From contig ONBN01000033.1 in NCBI GenBank assembly GCA_900316115.1, positions 1-62,526 on the forward strand: DNA of 62,526 bases. Reading direction: 5' to 3'. Position 1 is the first letter of the stretch; every line of letters begins with the position of its first letter. Below, one piece after another: positions 1 through 10,004 of this stretch. This DNA comes from an uncultured Eubacteriales bacterium (GTDB taxonomy: Bacteria > Bacillota > Clostridia > Lachnospirales > Lachnospiraceae). The notes beneath the pieces were generated by a model. That model was not told the DNA's origin. It ran no database searches and was given only the letters and a program-made list of their open reading frames with translations. A program made the translations under genes and the position numbers.

Positions 1-138
1 ATAAACACAGTTTTTTCTGCTGAAGATAATTATCCACAAAATAGAAAAAATAATTTCGTCACTTTTTACAATGACTTATACATACCTTTGAACAGTAACG
101 ACTAAAATAAGTAAAATGAATGCATTGGAAAGCTTGAA

Positions 139-166
139 TTGACATATTAATGATGCGAGATATAAT
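139..166 (+). promoter_or_regulatory. Probable sigma-A promoter for the secreted protein at 272
   Basis: TTGACA at 139-144 and TATAAT at 161-166 are separated by 16 nt and lie about 105 nt upstream of the first gene. Both hexamers match the consensus perfectly. Positions 1-138 are AT-rich and show nothing else I can name. Confidence 0.75.
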
Positions 167-271
167 AGAGATAAAGAATCCATTATTTATGGACGGCAGA
201 AAAGGGGTGAAGGAGGAAAGCAGCAGCATCAAAGCACAAATGTAAAAAGAAAAATCAGGAGGAAAAGTAAA

Positions 272-1051
272 ATGAAAAAGATGAAAAAGTTTTTATGCAG
301 CCTACTGGCCTGTCTTCTTGTTATTCTGGCAGTTCCGGTATCTGCAGAAGCAGCAGTAAAAGCGCCAGTTTGCCCGAAAACACAGGTACTTCAGTATTAC
401 AGGGCATGTATGAACAATACGCAGCAGCCTATTGGCGGATACGGTTATATTTTTATTAAGAATCTTGCTAAAAATGCAACCATTACTAATGTAAAGTCAT
501 CCAATAAGAACTATACAGCGACCAGAGCAAAGGGATTGAATGCGATTGATGTAGTGCAGACTCAGAAATCTATTCGGAATTTCAAGTATGATGTTAAAGA
601 CGGCGAAAGCACAAAGCTTTCTTTTACAGTTAAGCAGAATGGAAAGAGTTATCGTTTGTCCTGCAAAGTGATCTTCAAAGCTCATGAGCCAGTTTTTAAG
701 ACATTTAAACTGGGTTCCAAAGATCTGACTTCTCTTACAAGCGGATATTGGATGTTACTTTATAACAAGGTTCCCAAAAAAGGCAAAGTGAAAGTTCAGA
801 TTCAGACAACGAAGAATTATAAGATTGATTCTATCACTGTTACTTATAGAAACGGTGATAAATATACATCTAAAAAGATTAAGAATGGGGCAAAAGTTTC
901 TCTGAAAAATGCCATGTCATTGTATGTAGATTATCATACTACCGTGAAACCAAAGTATTATCGGAAACCAAGCTCTGATTATGTGGGATATTTCTTTGGC
1001 GGATATGTTGAGAGTCCGCTTTATGAGAGCTTTTCATTAGTTATGATGTAA
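272..1051 (+). CDS. Secreted protein of unknown function
   Basis: This 259-residue protein starts at ATG 272 behind an AGGAGG-like site. Its first ~28 residues form a classical signal peptide: a Lys-rich start, a hydrophobic core CSLLACLLVILAVPV, and an Ala-rich cleavage region near SAEAA. There is no lipobox cysteine and no LPxTG anchor, so it is probably released or loosely wall-bound. The mature part is basic and rich in Lys, Tyr, Thr and Val, with alternating hydrophobic residues that suggest beta structure, perhaps an Ig-like wall domain. I do not recognise the family. It has its own promoter and terminator, so it is transcribed alone. Confidence 0.75.
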   Translation: MKKMKKFLCSLLACLLVILAVPVSAEAAVKAPVCPKTQVLQYYRACMNNTQQPIGGYGYIFIKNLAKNATITNVKSSNKNYTATRAKGLNAIDVVQTQKSIRNFKYDVKDGESTKLSFTVKQNGKSYRLSCKVIFKAHEPVFKTFKLGSKDLTSLTSGYWMLLYNKVPKKGKVKVQIQTTKNYKIDSITVTYRNGDKYTSKKIKNGAKVSLKNAMSLYVDYHTTVKPKYYRKPSSDYVGYFFGGYVESPLYESFSLVMM

Positions 1052-1077
1052 ATATAACCGTTTGACTGTAGTGATAC

Positions 1078-1126
1078 AGGGTATCGTTCGATCATTTGAT
1101 TTGATGATTGGGCGATGCCCTTTTTT
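1078..1126 (+). terminator. Intrinsic terminator after the secreted protein gene
   Basis: AGGGTATCG (1078-1086) pairs with CGATGCCCT (1113-1121), allowing one G-U pair, and runs into six T residues. Confidence 0.8.
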
Positions 1127-1228
1127 ATTGAGCCGGAGACATATGGACGAATACTACGGAATGTGTATAGATACTGAAATATGAATCCACAGGTGATGTT
1201 GCAATCAAAAATCCAAATGTGAAAAAGG

Positions 1229-1432
1229 GTGATATATACTGAGGATGTTCAACAAAGGAGGGATGAAGTTTATCGGCTGATTATTGAAACAATGGAAGAG
1301 TTTGGGGACATTTGGACAGTGGAACAGGTGAAGGACGTGTATAGCAAAAAGGCCCTGGAAGAAGCTATTGCAGATCGGCAGTCTTCCCATGCAAAGTTTG
1401 TAGACATTATCAGAACTGTTATTAACCGATAA
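1229..1432 (+). CDS. Small hypothetical protein (possibly a gene remnant)
   Basis: This reading frame of 67 codons opens at GTG 1229 behind a weak AAAAAGG purine stretch; a TGA at 1220 blocks any in-frame extension. The product is acidic and looks helical (TMEEFGDIWTVEQVKDVYSK), with a composition more like a real protein than chance. The frame continues upstream past the TGA for several codons with an ATG, so it could be the 3' part of a decayed gene. I cannot assign a family. It sits alone between a terminator and the hisH promoter. Confidence 0.35.
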   Translation: MIYTEDVQQRRDEVYRLIIETMEEFGDIWTVEQVKDVYSKKALEEAIADRQSSHAKFVDIIRTVINR

Positions 1433-1574
1433 TCTTACAGTAAGATATGGAATCATTTGAAATTACTACATATATATAGTTTTTTATTTGTTGCAGATAC
1501 CTTTCGCCAAGAATTCACCGAAATTAATTGCACAGCTGGTACAATATCTAAGTATTTGCATTGCGTGGATAATA

Positions 1575-1603
1575 TCGACAAAGTGTTTTTTATGTGTTAT
1601 GAT
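1575..1603 (+). promoter_or_regulatory. Probable promoter for hisH-hisF
   Basis: TCGACA (1575-1580) and TATGAT (1598-1603) are spaced by 17 nt, about 110 nt upstream of hisH. The rest of 1433-1714 is AT-rich with no other recognised element. Confidence 0.5.
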
Positions 1604-1714
1604 ATTTAACGAATAAATAGTTCTTATAGCTGTGAAGATACGGAACAGTTAATTTTTTGATAATAACCGACGGTGGCTTGTAACAGAATTGACTGAAATC
1701 GAGGAGAAAATATT

Positions 1715-2332
1715 ATGATTGGTATTATTGATTATGACGCTGGCAACATACGCAGCGTTGAAAAAGCACTGCATTATCTGGGACAGGAAACGGTGGTATC
1801 CAGAGATCCGGATACATTATTGAATGCTGATAAAGTGATACTGCCCGGAGTGGGCAGCTTTGGAGATGCAATGGAGAATCTTAACCGTTATGAACTGGTT
1901 CCTGTGATCCGACAGATTGTACAGGAGAAGACCCCTTTCCTTGGAATCTGTCTTGGACTGCAGCTTCTATTTGAAAGCAGTGAGGAGACACCGGGGGTGC
2001 CAGGTCTTGGGATCCTGAAAGGGAAGATTCTACGTATCCCACCATGTCCGGGACTGAAGATCCCGCACATGGGATGGAATTCCCTTCATCTTCAGCATGA
2101 AGGACGGCTTTTTAAAGGAATCCCGGAGGATACATACGTATACTTTGTTCATTCCTATTATCTGCAGGCTGATGAGCCGGAGATTGTAAAGGCTGTAACG
2201 GATTACAGTACCTGTATCCATGCTTCTGTAGAGAAGGATAATGTATTTGCATGCCAGTTCCATCCGGAGAAAAGCAGCCGCTTTGGACTGGAGATCCTTA
2301 AGAATTTTGCACAGATTGGAAGGGAGGACTGA
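1715..2332 (+). CDS. hisH: Imidazole glycerol phosphate synthase, glutaminase subunit
   Basis: HisH hydrolyses glutamine and passes ammonia to HisF for imidazole ring closure in histidine synthesis, in the cytoplasm. At 205 residues it has the usual length. The class I amidotransferase triad is visible: Cys79 in GICLGLQ, His183 and Glu185 in QFHPEKSS. The N-terminal IGIIDYDAGN and PGVGSFGDAM motifs are typical. The start is ATG 1715 behind GGAG. hisF follows 3 nt after its stop, as expected for a heterodimer made in equal amounts. The other his genes are not in the window, so the pathway is split. Confidence 0.96.
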   Translation: MIGIIDYDAGNIRSVEKALHYLGQETVVSRDPDTLLNADKVILPGVGSFGDAMENLNRYELVPVIRQIVQEKTPFLGICLGLQLLFESSEETPGVPGLGILKGKILRIPPCPGLKIPHMGWNSLHLQHEGRLFKGIPEDTYVYFVHSYYLQADEPEIVKAVTDYSTCIHASVEKDNVFACQFHPEKSSRFGLEILKNFAQIGRED

Positions 2333-2335
2333 CGT

Positions 2336-3094
2336 ATGTTTACAAAAAGAATTATTCCCTGTCTGGATGTAAATAAAGGCCGTGTTGTAAAAGGAGTAAA
2401 TTTTGTAGATCTTCGGGATGCAGGAGATCCGGTGGAGATTGCAAAAGCCTATGATGCGGCAGGCGCAGATGAATTGGTATTTCTTGATATTACAGCCTCC
2501 TGTGAGGACCGTGATACAGTGGTAGACATGGTACGTCAGGTAGCAGCAAGCGTATTTATTCCTTTTACTGTAGGAGGCGGTATTCGTACAGTTGAGGATT
2601 TCCGTAAGCTTCTTCGTGAGGGAGCAGATAAGATTTCAGTTAATTCAGCTGCTATTGACCGTCCGGAACTGATCCGGGAAGCAGCACAGAAGTTTGGCAG
2701 CCAGTGTGTAGTGCTTGCCATAGATGCAAAGCGCCGTCCGGATGGAGGATGGAATATTTATAAGCATGGCGGCAGGCTGGATACAGGGATCGATGCTGTA
2801 TGGTGGGCAAAAAAAGCTCAGGAACTGGGAGCAGGGGAGATTCTTCTTACCAGCATGGATTGTGATGGTACAAAGGCAGGATACGATATAGAGCTTACAA
2901 AAGCTATATCACAGGCCGTATCTATCCCTGTGATTGCATCAGGTGGTGCAGGTACACTGGAGCATTTTTATGATGCTTTAACTGAAGGCGGTGCAGACGC
3001 AGCACTTGCTGCTTCGCTGTTCCATTATAAAGAACTGGAGATTCGTCAGGTAAAGGATTATCTGGCAGATCGTGGGATTTCTGTGAGACGGTAA
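2336..3094 (+). CDS. hisF: Imidazole glycerol phosphate synthase, cyclase subunit
   Basis: HisF is the (beta/alpha)8-barrel subunit that uses ammonia from HisH to make imidazole glycerol phosphate and AICAR. The protein has 252 residues, normal for the family. Visible motifs are [16 protein letters not shown] with the catalytic Asp near residue 11, the second catalytic Asp in VLAIDAKRR, and the phosphate-binding [10 protein letters not shown] and [11 protein letters not shown] loops. It starts at ATG 2336, almost touching hisH, with the ribosome site GGGAGG inside the end of hisH, consistent with translational coupling. Confidence 0.96.
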   Translation: MFTKRIIPCLDVNKGRVVKGVNFVDLRDAGDPVEIAKAYDAAGADELVFLDITASCEDRDTVVDMVRQVAASVFIPFTVGGGIRTVEDFRKLLREGADKISVNSAAIDRPELIREAAQKFGSQCVVLAIDAKRRPDGGWNIYKHGGRLDTGIDAVWWAKKAQELGAGEILLTSMDCDGTKAGYDIELTKAISQAVSIPVIASGGAGTLEHFYDALTEGGADAALAASLFHYKELEIRQVKDYLADRGISVRR

Positions 3095-3115
3095 ACAGAC
3101 AGAAGGAAAAAAGAC

Positions 3116-3153
3116 GAATTAAATAAACAGTTAAATAAACGAATTAAATAAAC
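3116..3153. repeat. Short tandem AT-rich repeat
   Basis: Three near-copies of TTAAATAAAC lie end to end, two of them as the longer GAATTAAATAAAC, between hisF and ung. This is probably a slippage product; no function is evident. Confidence 0.6.
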
Positions 3154-3208
3154 ATGAACAAACTTATAGAAAAAGATTTTTGTGAAAAACTATGAGAGAG
3201 GTAGGAAA

Positions 3209-3895
3209 ATGGGGGCAATTTCAGGCGCATGGCTGGAAGCACTGAAAGATGAATTTCATCAGCCGTATTATGCTAAACTGTATAAGACTGTAATGAATGA
3301 ATATCAGACAAGAAAAATATTTCCACCGCCGCAGGATATGTTTAATGCTTTTGACTTTACACCACTGGATCAGGTAAAGGTGGTGATCCTGGGACAGGAT
3401 CCATATCATAATGATGGTCAGGCCAATGGCCTTTGTTTTTCTGTGCGTAAGGACGTAGATATCCCTCCGTCTCTGGTCAACATTTATAAAGAACTGCACA
3501 ACGATTGCGGATGCTATATTCCGGATAATGGATGTTTGGAAAAGTGGGCCAGACAAGGGGTGTTGCTTTTGAACACAGTACTTACAGTACGCGCTCATCA
3601 GGCTAATTCCCACAGAGGGATCGGATGGGAGCAATTTACGGATGCGGTGATCCGTACACTGAATGAGCAGGACAGACCCATTGTGTACCTGTTATGGGGC
3701 AGACCTGCACAGACCAAGCAGTCTATGCTTGACAATCCAAAGCAGCTGGTTTTGACTGCTCCCCATCCCAGTCCTCTGTCTGCATCCAGAGGCTTTTTCG
3801 GGTGCGGCCATTTCAGCAAGACTAATGAATTTCTTGAGAAAAACGGACTTCCCCCCATTGACTGGCAGATCGAGAACGTTTCTGCCGGGGAATAA
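3209..3895 (+). CDS. ung: Uracil-DNA glycosylase (family 1)
   Basis: Ung removes uracil from DNA as the first step of base excision repair. The water-activating motif LGQDPYH lies near residue 60, followed by the uracil-binding GLCFSV, LLLNTVLTVR and the DNA-intercalation loop HPSPLSASRGFFGC. I chose ATG 3209 (228 residues) because GAGAGGTAGG precedes it at a good distance; a GTG at 3182 in the same frame would add nine non-conserved residues. It is followed after 21 nt by the flippase gene and may be cotranscribed with it. Confidence 0.95.
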   Translation: MGAISGAWLEALKDEFHQPYYAKLYKTVMNEYQTRKIFPPPQDMFNAFDFTPLDQVKVVILGQDPYHNDGQANGLCFSVRKDVDIPPSLVNIYKELHNDCGCYIPDNGCLEKWARQGVLLLNTVLTVRAHQANSHRGIGWEQFTDAVIRTLNEQDRPIVYLLWGRPAQTKQSMLDNPKQLVLTAPHPSPLSASRGFFGCGHFSKTNEFLEKNGLPPIDWQIENVSAGE

Positions 3896-3916
3896 ATTTA
3901 AAGGAATATAGATACT

Positions 3917-5539
3917 ATGAGTAAAAAGAACGATAATACACTTGTAAAAAATGCATCTTTTCTTATGGTGGCAGCGCTGATCTCCAAGATTATTGGAATG
4001 CTGTATAAAAGCCCTTTGTCCAGTACTCTGGGAAGCAACAGCTATGCAATGTTTTCCTATGCACAGAATATTTATTTTATTCTGCTGATGATTGCATCTT
4101 TTAGTATTCCGCAAGCTGTATCAAAGATCATGGCTGAAAAGATTGCATTTAAACGATACAGGGACGCACAGAAGGTTTTTAAATGTGCTTTGCTCTATGT
4201 ATCTCTGGCAGGCGGAGCTGTTGCACTATTATGTTACTTTGGGGCTCCTATACTGGTACCTGATTCCATGTCCGGTGCAAGACTTCCTCTTCGCATGCTG
4301 GCACCTACTATTTTTCTGTCCGGTATTCTTGGCGTATTCAGAGGATATTTTCAGGCCTACCGAAATATGATGCCTACTTCCCTTTCACAGATCATTGAAC
4401 AGATTTTTGTGGCTGTGATGGCGCTTGCGATGTCAAGAGTTATGATCAGCCATTTCAACGGACAAAGTGATGCGGTTGTTCAGTCCTGGGGAGCTGCAGG
4501 TGCTACGATGGGTACAGGTGCAGGTGTGTTTTCAGCACTGATCTTTATGCTTCTTGTTTATCAGCTTAACCGGAGAACGATTAATAAAAGGATTCAGAAT
4601 GATCATGCTTCCGAAAGCAGCAGCACAGGGGATGTGATGCGGAATATTATCCTTGTGGTAATGCCTATTGTGCTCAGTGCGTTTATTTACAATGTAAACG
4701 GAACCATTAACAGTTATATGTATTCTGGTATTGATGGCCTGAAGGGATTGGATGATCATACTATTCAGACTATGTATGCAGAGTACAGCTTTTATATGAC
4801 TTTGATCAATATTCCTCTTACTCTGGCAAGTACAGCACCGACTTCCATGATCCCTGAAGTATCCGCTCATTATGCAATGCGTGATATGAATGGAGCAAGA
4901 GAGAAGATTGATAAAGCTACCTGGCTGAGTATGTTTATTTCCATTCCCTGCTCTGTTGGGCTGGCAGTGCTTGCAGGACCTATCACAAGACTTTTGTTCC
5001 CAAGGACCAATGGTGTGGCAGGGGAGCTGATGATCCTTGGCGTGATCACCATTATCCTGAATGGCAATTCCAATATTTCCAATGGTGTGCTTCAGGGAAT
5101 CGGAAAGCCGAATATTCCTATGTTCCATGCGGCTATTGCACTTGTTGCGGATGTGATCGTGATGGCTGTGCTGATGTTTGTTACAAATCTTGGGGTATAT
5201 ACCATTGTGATCGCAATGATCGTGTATGCCATTGTAATGTGTATTTTAAATGAACGGGCGATGAAGCAGTACATGGGTTATAAGAATCCATGGAGAAAAG
5301 CCTATCTGTATCCGCTGCTGGCAAGCGTACCGATGGCAGTTGCAGCCGGTGGGGTTTACTATCTGGTATATGCAGTAGTTCATTCTAATGTGATCAGTCT
5401 TGGGCTGGGCGTGCTTGCAGGTATGGCAGTGTATTTTGTATTCTATCTGAAAGTAAGTCATCCTTCTGATGCAGAGTTTGCCATGATGCCGGGAGGACGT
5501 TATCTGAAAAAGATGGCTGTGAAATTCAGACTGGTATAA
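3917..5539 (+). CDS. Polysaccharide/lipid flippase, MurJ/YtgP-SpoVB family
   Basis: This 540-residue protein has the MOP-superfamily pattern of about 14 hydrophobic segments, beginning with NASFLMVAALISKIIGML, typical of YtgP/SpoVB-type lipid II or oligosaccharide flippases. An internal repeat-like GYFQAYRNMMPTSLSQIIEQ (residues ~140-160) is characteristic. It most likely moves lipid-linked cell-wall precursors across the membrane. It starts at ATG 3917 behind AAGGAATAT and lies between ung and a bidirectional terminator. Whether it is the main MurJ function or the sporulation-specific SpoVB cannot be told from sequence alone. Confidence 0.85.
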   Translation: MSKKNDNTLVKNASFLMVAALISKIIGMLYKSPLSSTLGSNSYAMFSYAQNIYFILLMIASFSIPQAVSKIMAEKIAFKRYRDAQKVFKCALLYVSLAGGAVALLCYFGAPILVPDSMSGARLPLRMLAPTIFLSGILGVFRGYFQAYRNMMPTSLSQIIEQIFVAVMALAMSRVMISHFNGQSDAVVQSWGAAGATMGTGAGVFSALIFMLLVYQLNRRTINKRIQNDHASESSSTGDVMRNIILVVMPIVLSAFIYNVNGTINSYMYSGIDGLKGLDDHTIQTMYAEYSFYMTLINIPLTLASTAPTSMIPEVSAHYAMRDMNGAREKIDKATWLSMFISIPCSVGLAVLAGPITRLLFPRTNGVAGELMILGVITIILNGNSNISNGVLQGIGKPNIPMFHAAIALVADVIVMAVLMFVTNLGVYTIVIAMIVYAIVMCILNERAMKQYMGYKNPWRKAYLYPLLASVPMAVAAGGVYYLVYAVVHSNVISLGLGVLAGMAVYFVFYLKVSHPSDAEFAMMPGGRYLKKMAVKFRLV

Positions 5540-5581
5540 AAGAAACAAGATAAAGAAAGACAGGCAATAAAGAATAGCAGA

Positions 5582-5622
5582 AAAAAACCAGGAATCACCT
5601 GCAGGGCGATTCCTGGTTTTTT
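5582..5622. terminator. Bidirectional intrinsic terminator
   Basis: AAAAAACCAGGAATC and GATTCCTGGTTTTTT form a perfect hairpin between two convergent genes, with a T-run on both strands. Confidence 0.9.
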
Positions 5623-5625
5623 GCT

Positions 5626-8109
5626 TCAGGCTTCTTTATCCTGTCGTTTTTTCAAGTTTTTCTGGGCTGTGGAAAGCATCAGCTTGATACGGTTCAGCTG
5701 GTTTACTTCGCTGGCTCCAGGATCATAGTCAATGGCAACAATATTTGCTTCCGGATGTTCCCTACGGATCTCTTTGATAACACCCTTTCCTACGATATGG
5801 TTAGGCAGACAGCCAAAAGGCTGGATGCAGACAATATTTGGAACATCACCGTGGATCAACTCCATCATCTCTCCTGTAAGGAACCAGCCTTCACCGGTCT
5901 GGTTACCGGCAGAAACGATAGGCTCTGCCATCTGGGCAAGATCACGGATATCTGCGGTAGGATGGAAGTGCCGGCTCTGGGCAAGGGCTTCATTAGCTGC
6001 CTTACGCATCCAGTCAATGGCCTTTACTCCCACATTGCCCCAGAAAGCTTTGGATTTCTTAAAGCCAAGATTGTCAGCCTTGAAATTCTGGTTAAAGAAG
6101 CAATAGCTCATGAAGTCGATCAGATCCGGAACAACCGGCTCTGCACCTTCGGATTCCAGCAGGTCAGCCAGATGGTTATTGGCTGCAGGAAGGAATTTGA
6201 CCAGGATCTCTCCCACAATACCTACTCTTGGTTTCTTTTCATCACTGATAGGGATGGTGTCAAAATCATGGACCATTTCCCTGCACATTTTCTTGAACTG
6301 GCTGTGACTTAAGGAGCTTCCGGATACAAAGGCAATCACTCTCTGCTCCCAGATTTTGTGCTTTCTGTTTACGATACCCTTTTCAAGCTCGTATGGGCGC
6401 ATCCTGTAAATACATTTCATCAGGATATCACCGAATACAGCAGCATAAACAACGGCTTTTACAAGTGGATATGTAAGCTTGAAACCAGGATTGCTTTCCA
6501 GGCCGCTTAAGTTCAGGGAGATAACCGGGATCTGTTCCATGCCGGCTTTTTTCAGTGCCCTGCGGATGAAGGCAATGTAATTGGAAGCACGGCAGCCACC
6601 ACCGGTCTGAGTCATGACTACGGCTGTTTTATTCAGGTCATATTTACCGGAAAGAAGGGCATCCATGATCTGGCCTACTACGATCAGGGAAGGGTAGCAG
6701 GCATCATTATTTACATATTTCAGGCCTACATCTACAGCATGCTTATTGTCATTCGGAAGGATCTCCAGATGATAGCCGTTAGCATTAAAGGCAGCCTGAA
6801 GAAGTGAAAAATGTACCGGTGACATCTGCGGGCAAAGAATGGTGTAATCCTTGCGCATTTCTTTTGTAAATACTACCTTTTCGATAGAGGAAGGCTGAAT
6901 CTGGCGAGGTTTTTTCTGTGCATCCTTTGCACGAAGTGCTGCCAGAAGAGAGCGGACACGGATCCTTGCTGCTCCCAGATTATTGACCTCATCGATCTTC
7001 AGACAGGTGTAGATCTTGTCATTCTTATCAAGAATCTCATATACTTCATCAGTGGTAACTGCATCCAGTCCGCACCCAAAGGAATTCAGCTGGATCAGAT
7101 CCAGGTCATCTCTTGTCTTAACAAAGTTGGCAGCTGCATACAGGCGTGAGTGATACATCCACTGGTCGTTCACACGGATAGGACGTTCTACAGGAACCAG
7201 GTGGGATACAGAGTCTTCCGTCAGTACAGCTACACCATAGCTGTTGATCAGATCCGGGATGCCATGGTGGATCTCCGGGTCGATATGGTATGGACGGCCT
7301 GCAAGAACGATGCCTCTGTGGCCTGTTTCTTCCATATATTTCAGTGTTTCTTCCCCTTTGCGGCGTACATCTTCACGGACAGCAGCCATTTCCGCCCAGG
7401 CTGCATGGGCTGCGGCTTTTATTTCATTTGCAGGAATATCCTTGAAGATTTCTGTCAGACGTTTGGTAACGATCTCTTCAGAGGTCAGGGAAAGGAACGG
7501 ATTCATGAACTTAATGGACGGATCATGAAGTTCATCCACATTGTTTTTGATATTTTCTGCATAAGAGGTAACGATAGGGCAGTTGTAATGGTTGACTGCA
7601 TCCGGGAATTCGTTTCTCTCATATGGGATACATGGATAGAAAATAAATTTCACACCATTTTTCAGTAACCAGCTTACATGGCCATGAGCCAGCTTGGCAG
7701 GGTAACACTCGGATTCACTGGGGATAGATTCGATACCCAGTTCATAGATCTTACGTGTGGAAGTAGGAGAAAGCACTACCTGGTACTTCAACTGTGTAAA
7801 GAAGGTAAACCAGAAAGGATAATTCTCGAACATATTCAGCACACGGGGAATACCTACCTGGCCACGCTCTGCCTTGTCTGCAGATAATGGCTCATAGGAA
7901 AAGATCCGTTTGTATTTATATTCATAAAGGTTTGGAATGTGGTCTTTGTTCTTTTCTTTGCCGATCCCACGCTCGCAGCGGTTACCGCTTACGAACTGAC
8001 GTCCGCCGCTGAATTTGTTGATGGTAAGACGGCAGTTATTGGTACATCCATGGCAGTTGGCCATAGCTGTGGTATATTTCAATTCATTGATCTTCTGAAT
8101 GGAAAGCAT
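5626..8109 (-). CDS. 2-hydroxyacyl-CoA dehydratase-like part (DUF2229 and HgdB-like) of a split activase-dehydratase
   Basis: This is the C-terminal 827 residues of what is normally one protein of about 1,400 residues. It begins at [14 protein letters not shown], carries a Cys cluster [11 protein letters not shown], a DUF2229 region ([23 protein letters not shown]), a glycine-rich [12 protein letters not shown] segment and a C-terminal [13 protein letters not shown] motif, as in 2-hydroxyglutaryl-CoA dehydratase-type and double-cubane cluster proteins. These carry out ATP-driven low-potential reductions; the substrate here is unknown. In-frame codons upstream of the ATG read [11 protein letters not shown], the linker found in intact homologues, so the two frames were once continuous. 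AGGAAGG 13 nt before ATG 8109 could allow separate initiation. Confidence 0.8.
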   Translation of the reverse strand: MLSIQKINELKYTTAMANCHGCTNNCRLTINKFSGGRQFVSGNRCERGIGKEKNKDHIPNLYEYKYKRIFSYEPLSADKAERGQVGIPRVLNMFENYPFWFTFFTQLKYQVVLSPTSTRKIYELGIESIPSESECYPAKLAHGHVSWLLKNGVKFIFYPCIPYERNEFPDAVNHYNCPIVTSYAENIKNNVDELHDPSIKFMNPFLSLTSEEIVTKRLTEIFKDIPANEIKAAAHAAWAEMAAVREDVRRKGEETLKYMEETGHRGIVLAGRPYHIDPEIHHGIPDLINSYGVAVLTEDSVSHLVPVERPIRVNDQWMYHSRLYAAANFVKTRDDLDLIQLNSFGCGLDAVTTDEVYEILDKNDKIYTCLKIDEVNNLGAARIRVRSLLAALRAKDAQKKPRQIQPSSIEKVVFTKEMRKDYTILCPQMSPVHFSLLQAAFNANGYHLEILPNDNKHAVDVGLKYVNNDACYPSLIVVGQIMDALLSGKYDLNKTAVVMTQTGGGCRASNYIAFIRRALKKAGMEQIPVISLNLSGLESNPGFKLTYPLVKAVVYAAVFGDILMKCIYRMRPYELEKGIVNRKHKIWEQRVIAFVSGSSLSHSQFKKMCREMVHDFDTIPISDEKKPRVGIVGEILVKFLPAANNHLADLLESEGAEPVVPDLIDFMSYCFFNQNFKADNLGFKKSKAFWGNVGVKAIDWMRKAANEALAQSRHFHPTADIRDLAQMAEPIVSAGNQTGEGWFLTGEMMELIHGDVPNIVCIQPFGCLPNHIVGKGVIKEIRREHPEANIVAIDYDPGASEVNQLNRIKLMLSTAQKNLKKRQDKEA

Positions 8110-9794
8110 GGTGGTTTCTTTGCCTTCCTGATAACGCTCCCTGGCTCGAAGCTGCGGAGTACGGCATCGTTATAGAAGGTTCCACCCTGTACTACGATAT
8201 GGCGTCCAAGCTCTGTTGCATCGGAAACTTTGATAACCTTATAAAGGGCGTTTTTGATAACAGAGTAGGCAAGACCTGCGGAAATATCTGCAACAGATGC
8301 GCCTTCCTTCTGGGCCTGCTTTACTTTAGAGTTCATGAAAACCGTACATCTTGTACCCAGGTCAATGGGGTGCTCTGCAAAAAGAGCGGCTTTTGCGAAA
8401 TCCTGTACAGAATAGTTCAGGGATTTGGCAAAGGTTTCAATAAAGGAGCCGCAGCCTGAGGAACATGCTTCATTCAACTGTACGCTGTCCACAGTCTGGT
8501 TGCGGATCTTGATACACTTCATGTCCTGGCCGCCGATGTCCAGGATACAGTCAACCTCCGGGTCAAAGAATGCAGCTGCATAATAATGGGAAACGGTTTC
8601 TACCTCGCCTTCATCAAGGATCAGGGCTGCCTTAATAAGCGCTTCCCCGTAACCGGTGGAGCAGGAATAAGCAATGTGTGCATCCTCAGGTAAAAGGGAA
8701 TAAATCTCCTGGATGGAACGGATGGCTGTTTTCAGCGGGCTGCCGTTATTGTTGCTGTAAAAAGAATAAAGAAGGGTACCGTCTTCCCCTACAAGAGCAG
8801 TCTTGGTGGTGGTAGAACCTGCATCAATACCCAGATAGCAATTGCCTTTGTAAGAAGTCAGGTCGCCTTTTTTGACCTGATAAGCGCTCTGACGCTTATT
8901 GAATGCATCATAATCCTCCTGAGTGGCGAAAAGGGGCTCCATACGTTCAACCTCAAAGTCCATATGTATGGATCCGTGGAGCCGGTCCTTTAACTGGGTA
9001 AGGGATACGGAAGTCTCTTCCTTTGCATTCATGGCAGATCCCATGGCTGCGAAAAGGTGAGAGTTCTCCGGCATAATAGCATGCTCATCATCCAGCTTCA
9101 GAGTACGGATGAAGGCCTCACGCAATTCGGAAAGGAAGTGGAGAGGACCTCCAAGGAAAGCAACATGTCCACGGATAGGCTTTCCACAGGCAAGGCCGGA
9201 AATTGTCTGATTGACTACTGCCTGAAAGATGGAAGCAGAAAGGTCTTCTTTGGTAGCACCTTCGTTGATCAGAGGCTGGATGTCTGTTTTGGCAAAAACA
9301 CCGCATCTGGCAGCAATCGGATAAAGGGCTTTGTAATTCTTGGCGTATTCATTCAGGCCTGTAGCGTCTGTCTGCAGAAGGGAAGCCATCTGGTCAATAA
9401 AGGATCCTGTACCTCCTGCACAGATCCCGTTCATACGCTGTTCAATATTGCCACCTTCAAAATAAATGATCTTGGCGTCCTCACCACCAAGCTCAATGGC
9501 AACATCTGTCTGAGGTGCGATCTTCTGAAGGGCAGTGGAAACTGCGATCACCTCCTGGACAAACGGGATCTCCAGGTGGTTGGCAAGGGTCAGACCGCCG
9601 GAGCCTGTGATCACAGGATGGAGAGTCAGTTCCCCAAGCTTGTCATATGCTTTCTGTAACAGGTCTGCAAGAGTTTCCTGAATGTTGGCAAAATGACGTT
9701 CGTAATCTGCAAATAACAGAGTTTCGTTTTCATCAAGGATTGCGATTTTGACAGTGGTGGATCCAATGTCAATTCCCAAGGTGTATTTACTCAT
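8079..9794 (-). CDS. Acyl-CoA dehydratase activase part (two BcrA/BadF-type ATPase domains), truncated by frameshift
   Basis: The protein starts at ATG 9794 ([16 protein letters not shown]) behind GAGGAGG. It contains two ASKHA ATPase domains, each with a phosphate loop ([10 protein letters not shown], and [10 protein letters not shown] near residue 325) and cluster-binding cysteines ([10 protein letters not shown] and [10 protein letters not shown], with RCGVFAKTD and RCTVFMNS). Such activases use ATP to push electrons into a partner Fe-S dehydratase. After VLRSFE the frame shifts into an unrelated tail ([12 protein letters not shown]) and stops 31 nt into the next reading frame, where homologues continue with an IAGLMGAFGAALIA-type segment. 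The end therefore looks like damage, not a natural C-terminus. Confidence 0.8.
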   Translation of the reverse strand: MSKYTLGIDIGSTTVKIAILDENETLLFADYERHFANIQETLADLLQKAYDKLGELTLHPVITGSGGLTLANHLEIPFVQEVIAVSTALQKIAPQTDVAIELGGEDAKIIYFEGGNIEQRMNGICAGGTGSFIDQMASLLQTDATGLNEYAKNYKALYPIAARCGVFAKTDIQPLINEGATKEDLSASIFQAVVNQTISGLACGKPIRGHVAFLGGPLHFLSELREAFIRTLKLDDEHAIMPENSHLFAAMGSAMNAKEETSVSLTQLKDRLHGSIHMDFEVERMEPLFATQEDYDAFNKRQSAYQVKKGDLTSYKGNCYLGIDAGSTTTKTALVGEDGTLLYSFYSNNNGSPLKTAIRSIQEIYSLLPEDAHIAYSCSTGYGEALIKAALILDEGEVETVSHYYAAAFFDPEVDCILDIGGQDMKCIKIRNQTVDSVQLNEACSSGCGSFIETFAKSLNYSVQDFAKAALFAEHPIDLGTRCTVFMNSKVKQAQKEGASVADISAGLAYSVIKNALYKVIKVSDATELGRHIVVQGGTFYNDAVLRSFEPGSVIRKAKKPPCFPFRRSMN

Positions 9795-9838
9795 AAAATT
9801 AATATAAGCCTCCTCGTTTTTTCGTAAAAATATCAAAG

Positions 9839-9865
9839 GCTGATGAATGGATATCCTTCATCAGC
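9839..9865. other. Near-perfect palindrome upstream of the activase gene
   Basis: GCTGATGAA and TTCATCAGC flank GGATATCC with one extra T, giving an almost complete palindrome. It lies between the FliB-like gene and the activase gene, both on the minus strand. It lacks a good T-run, so it may be an operator, a leader hairpin or a weak terminator of the upstream gene. Confidence 0.5.
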
Positions 9866-10004
9866 GGATTTTGTGTGATAATACTGCTACTTTGTAAAAA
9901 TGCGTTTCATATTATTATACGATATGGGTAAAAAATACGCAACCAACAACTTTCACAAAAACAACAGCAGGGAAATACGGAAATATGGCAATGGGAATCA
10001 TGAA

